64,000 nucleotides of DNA from Putridiphycobacter sp965230485 (GTDB lineage Bacteria > Bacteroidota > Bacteroidia > Flavobacteriales_D > Crocinitomicaceae). The notes under the pieces were generated by a model. That model did not search any database and was not told the DNA's origin. It worked only from the letters and a program-made list of their open reading frames with translations. The stretch lies in the NCBI GenBank assembly GCA_965230485.1, contig CBDDLA010000001.1:2604001-2668000 (forward strand). The letters are read 5' to 3'. This document shows positions 63,470 to 64,000 of this stretch, one piece after another; the first letter of the stretch is position 1; every line of letters starts with the position of its first letter. A program made the position numbers and the translations under genes.

Positions 63470-64000
63470 TTGATTAAAGATTCCTACAGCAGAGCTCACA
63501 ATTATCTTAGAATATCTTTAACAGAAAGATGTAACCTCCGCTGTTTTTATTGCATGCCTGAAGAAGGAGTGCCTTTGCGCCCTAAACCAGAGTTCATGTC
63601 CACCGAAGAAACTGTAGAAATCGCGAAAACTTTTGTTGCTGAAGGTGTAAATAAAATTAGGATAACTGGAGGTGAGCCGTTGATTAAAAAAGACATTGCA
63701 AATATCCTCACTCAACTAGCAGCTTTAGGAGTTAATTTATATTTAACAACCAATGGAATACTGATTGATAAGTATGTAGACCTTTTTAAAAAAATTGGTT
63801 TAAAAAGCATTAATGTCAGCCTGGACTCATTAGATGAACAGAAATTTAATTCTATTTCAAAACGCTCATATTTTACTAGAATTATAAATAACATTGACCT
63901 ATTATTAGCAAACGAGTTTGATGTAAAAATAAATGTCGTCCTCATGAAAGACATTAATGATGACGAGATTATCGATTTCATTCATTGGACAAAGCTTAAG
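63470..64000 (+). CDS. moaA: GTP 3',8-cyclase MoaA, 5' part (continues beyond window)
   Basis: MoaA is the radical SAM enzyme that starts molybdenum cofactor synthesis by cyclising GTP. The visible 177 residues include the radical SAM cysteines in ERCNLRCFYC (C22, C26, C29), GGEPLIKKD near 70-78 and TTNGILID. The best start is a TTG at 63470, giving an N-terminus IKDSYSRAHNYLRISLT that aligns well with family openings. An out-of-frame ATG at 63441 begins a 10-codon ORF ending in TGA at 63471-63473, which overlaps the TTG (TTGA). The C-terminal cluster-binding half lies outside the window. Confidence 0.93.
   Translation, partial: MIKDSYSRAHNYLRISLTERCNLRCFYCMPEEGVPLRPKPEFMSTEETVEIAKTFVAEGVNKIRITGGEPLIKKDIANILTQLAALGVNLYLTTNGILIDKYVDLFKKIGLKSINVSLDSLDEQKFNSISKRSYFTRIINNIDLLLANEFDVKINVVLMKDINDDEIIDFIHWTKLK

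Overview
This 64 kb window is a piece of an AT-rich chromosome from a member of the Bacteroidota, most likely a marine or aquatic Flavobacteriales-type bacterium. Supporting signs are two TonB-dependent receptors with carboxypeptidase-like N-termini, two PorP/SprF-type proteins next to proteins with gliding-motility-type C-terminal sorting domains (type IX secretion), a giant SprB-repeat protein, the SDR-type threonine dehydrogenase, TAnnTTTG promoter elements close to many starts, and general absence of Shine-Dalgarno sequences. Genus cannot be fixed from the sequence alone. I see no rRNA, tRNA, insertion sequence, prophage or CRISPR array. Coding density is high, and only one gene-free gap exceeds 300 bases (41663-41979).

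Layout. 1-3470: 3' part of cytochrome c oxidase subunit I, then ruvB and queG. 3476-10045 (minus strand): PPK2-type polyphosphate kinase, a TonB receptor followed at once by a MerR/B12-binding regulator, kdsB and an ALDH7-type aldehyde dehydrogenase. 10155-14182: a secreted hypothetical protein, an LTA-synthase-like membrane sulfatase-fold enzyme, and a convergent VWA-domain protein. 14322-20241: acyl-CoA carboxylase beta subunit, a pyrophosphatase carrying an apparent Tat signal, cysS, a YwqK/MORN-type repeat protein and threonine dehydrogenase.

20352-25936 is an aromatic amino-acid block: homogentisate dioxygenase and 4-hydroxyphenylpyruvate dioxygenase (tyrosine), then 3-hydroxyanthranilate dioxygenase, kynurenine monooxygenase and tryptophan 2,3-dioxygenase (kynurenine pathway). 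It is preceded by a possible 21-codon leader ORF containing Trp, Tyr and Phe. Strong hairpins sit before two of the internal genes, one ending two bases from the tryptophan dioxygenase start codon.

25990-40785: a leucine-rich-repeat protein, lepA, a possible orphan small RNA, galE with an outer-membrane protein, a polyprenyl diphosphate synthase, a small YwqK-type lipoprotein, two overlapping glycosyltransferases, a second TonB receptor with a 7TMR-DISM/SpoIIE phosphatase, an RluE/RsuA-type pseudouridine synthase and a DUF1456 protein. 40795-50088: two small lipoprotein genes with a terminator inside the overlap region, an ECF sigma / anti-sigma / outer-membrane protein operon, a phosphoglucose/phosphomannose isomerase, lysS, a bifunctional-nuclease-family protein and etfBA.

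50233-63431 holds two consecutive type IX secretion cassettes, each a secreted protein with a C-terminal sorting domain followed, with a 4-base overlap, by a PorP/SprF-like gene. The second secreted protein is about 3300 residues with 35 SprB-type repeats. Across those repeats two of the four cysteines are always both present or both absent, which predicts the disulfide pattern. The window ends inside moaA.
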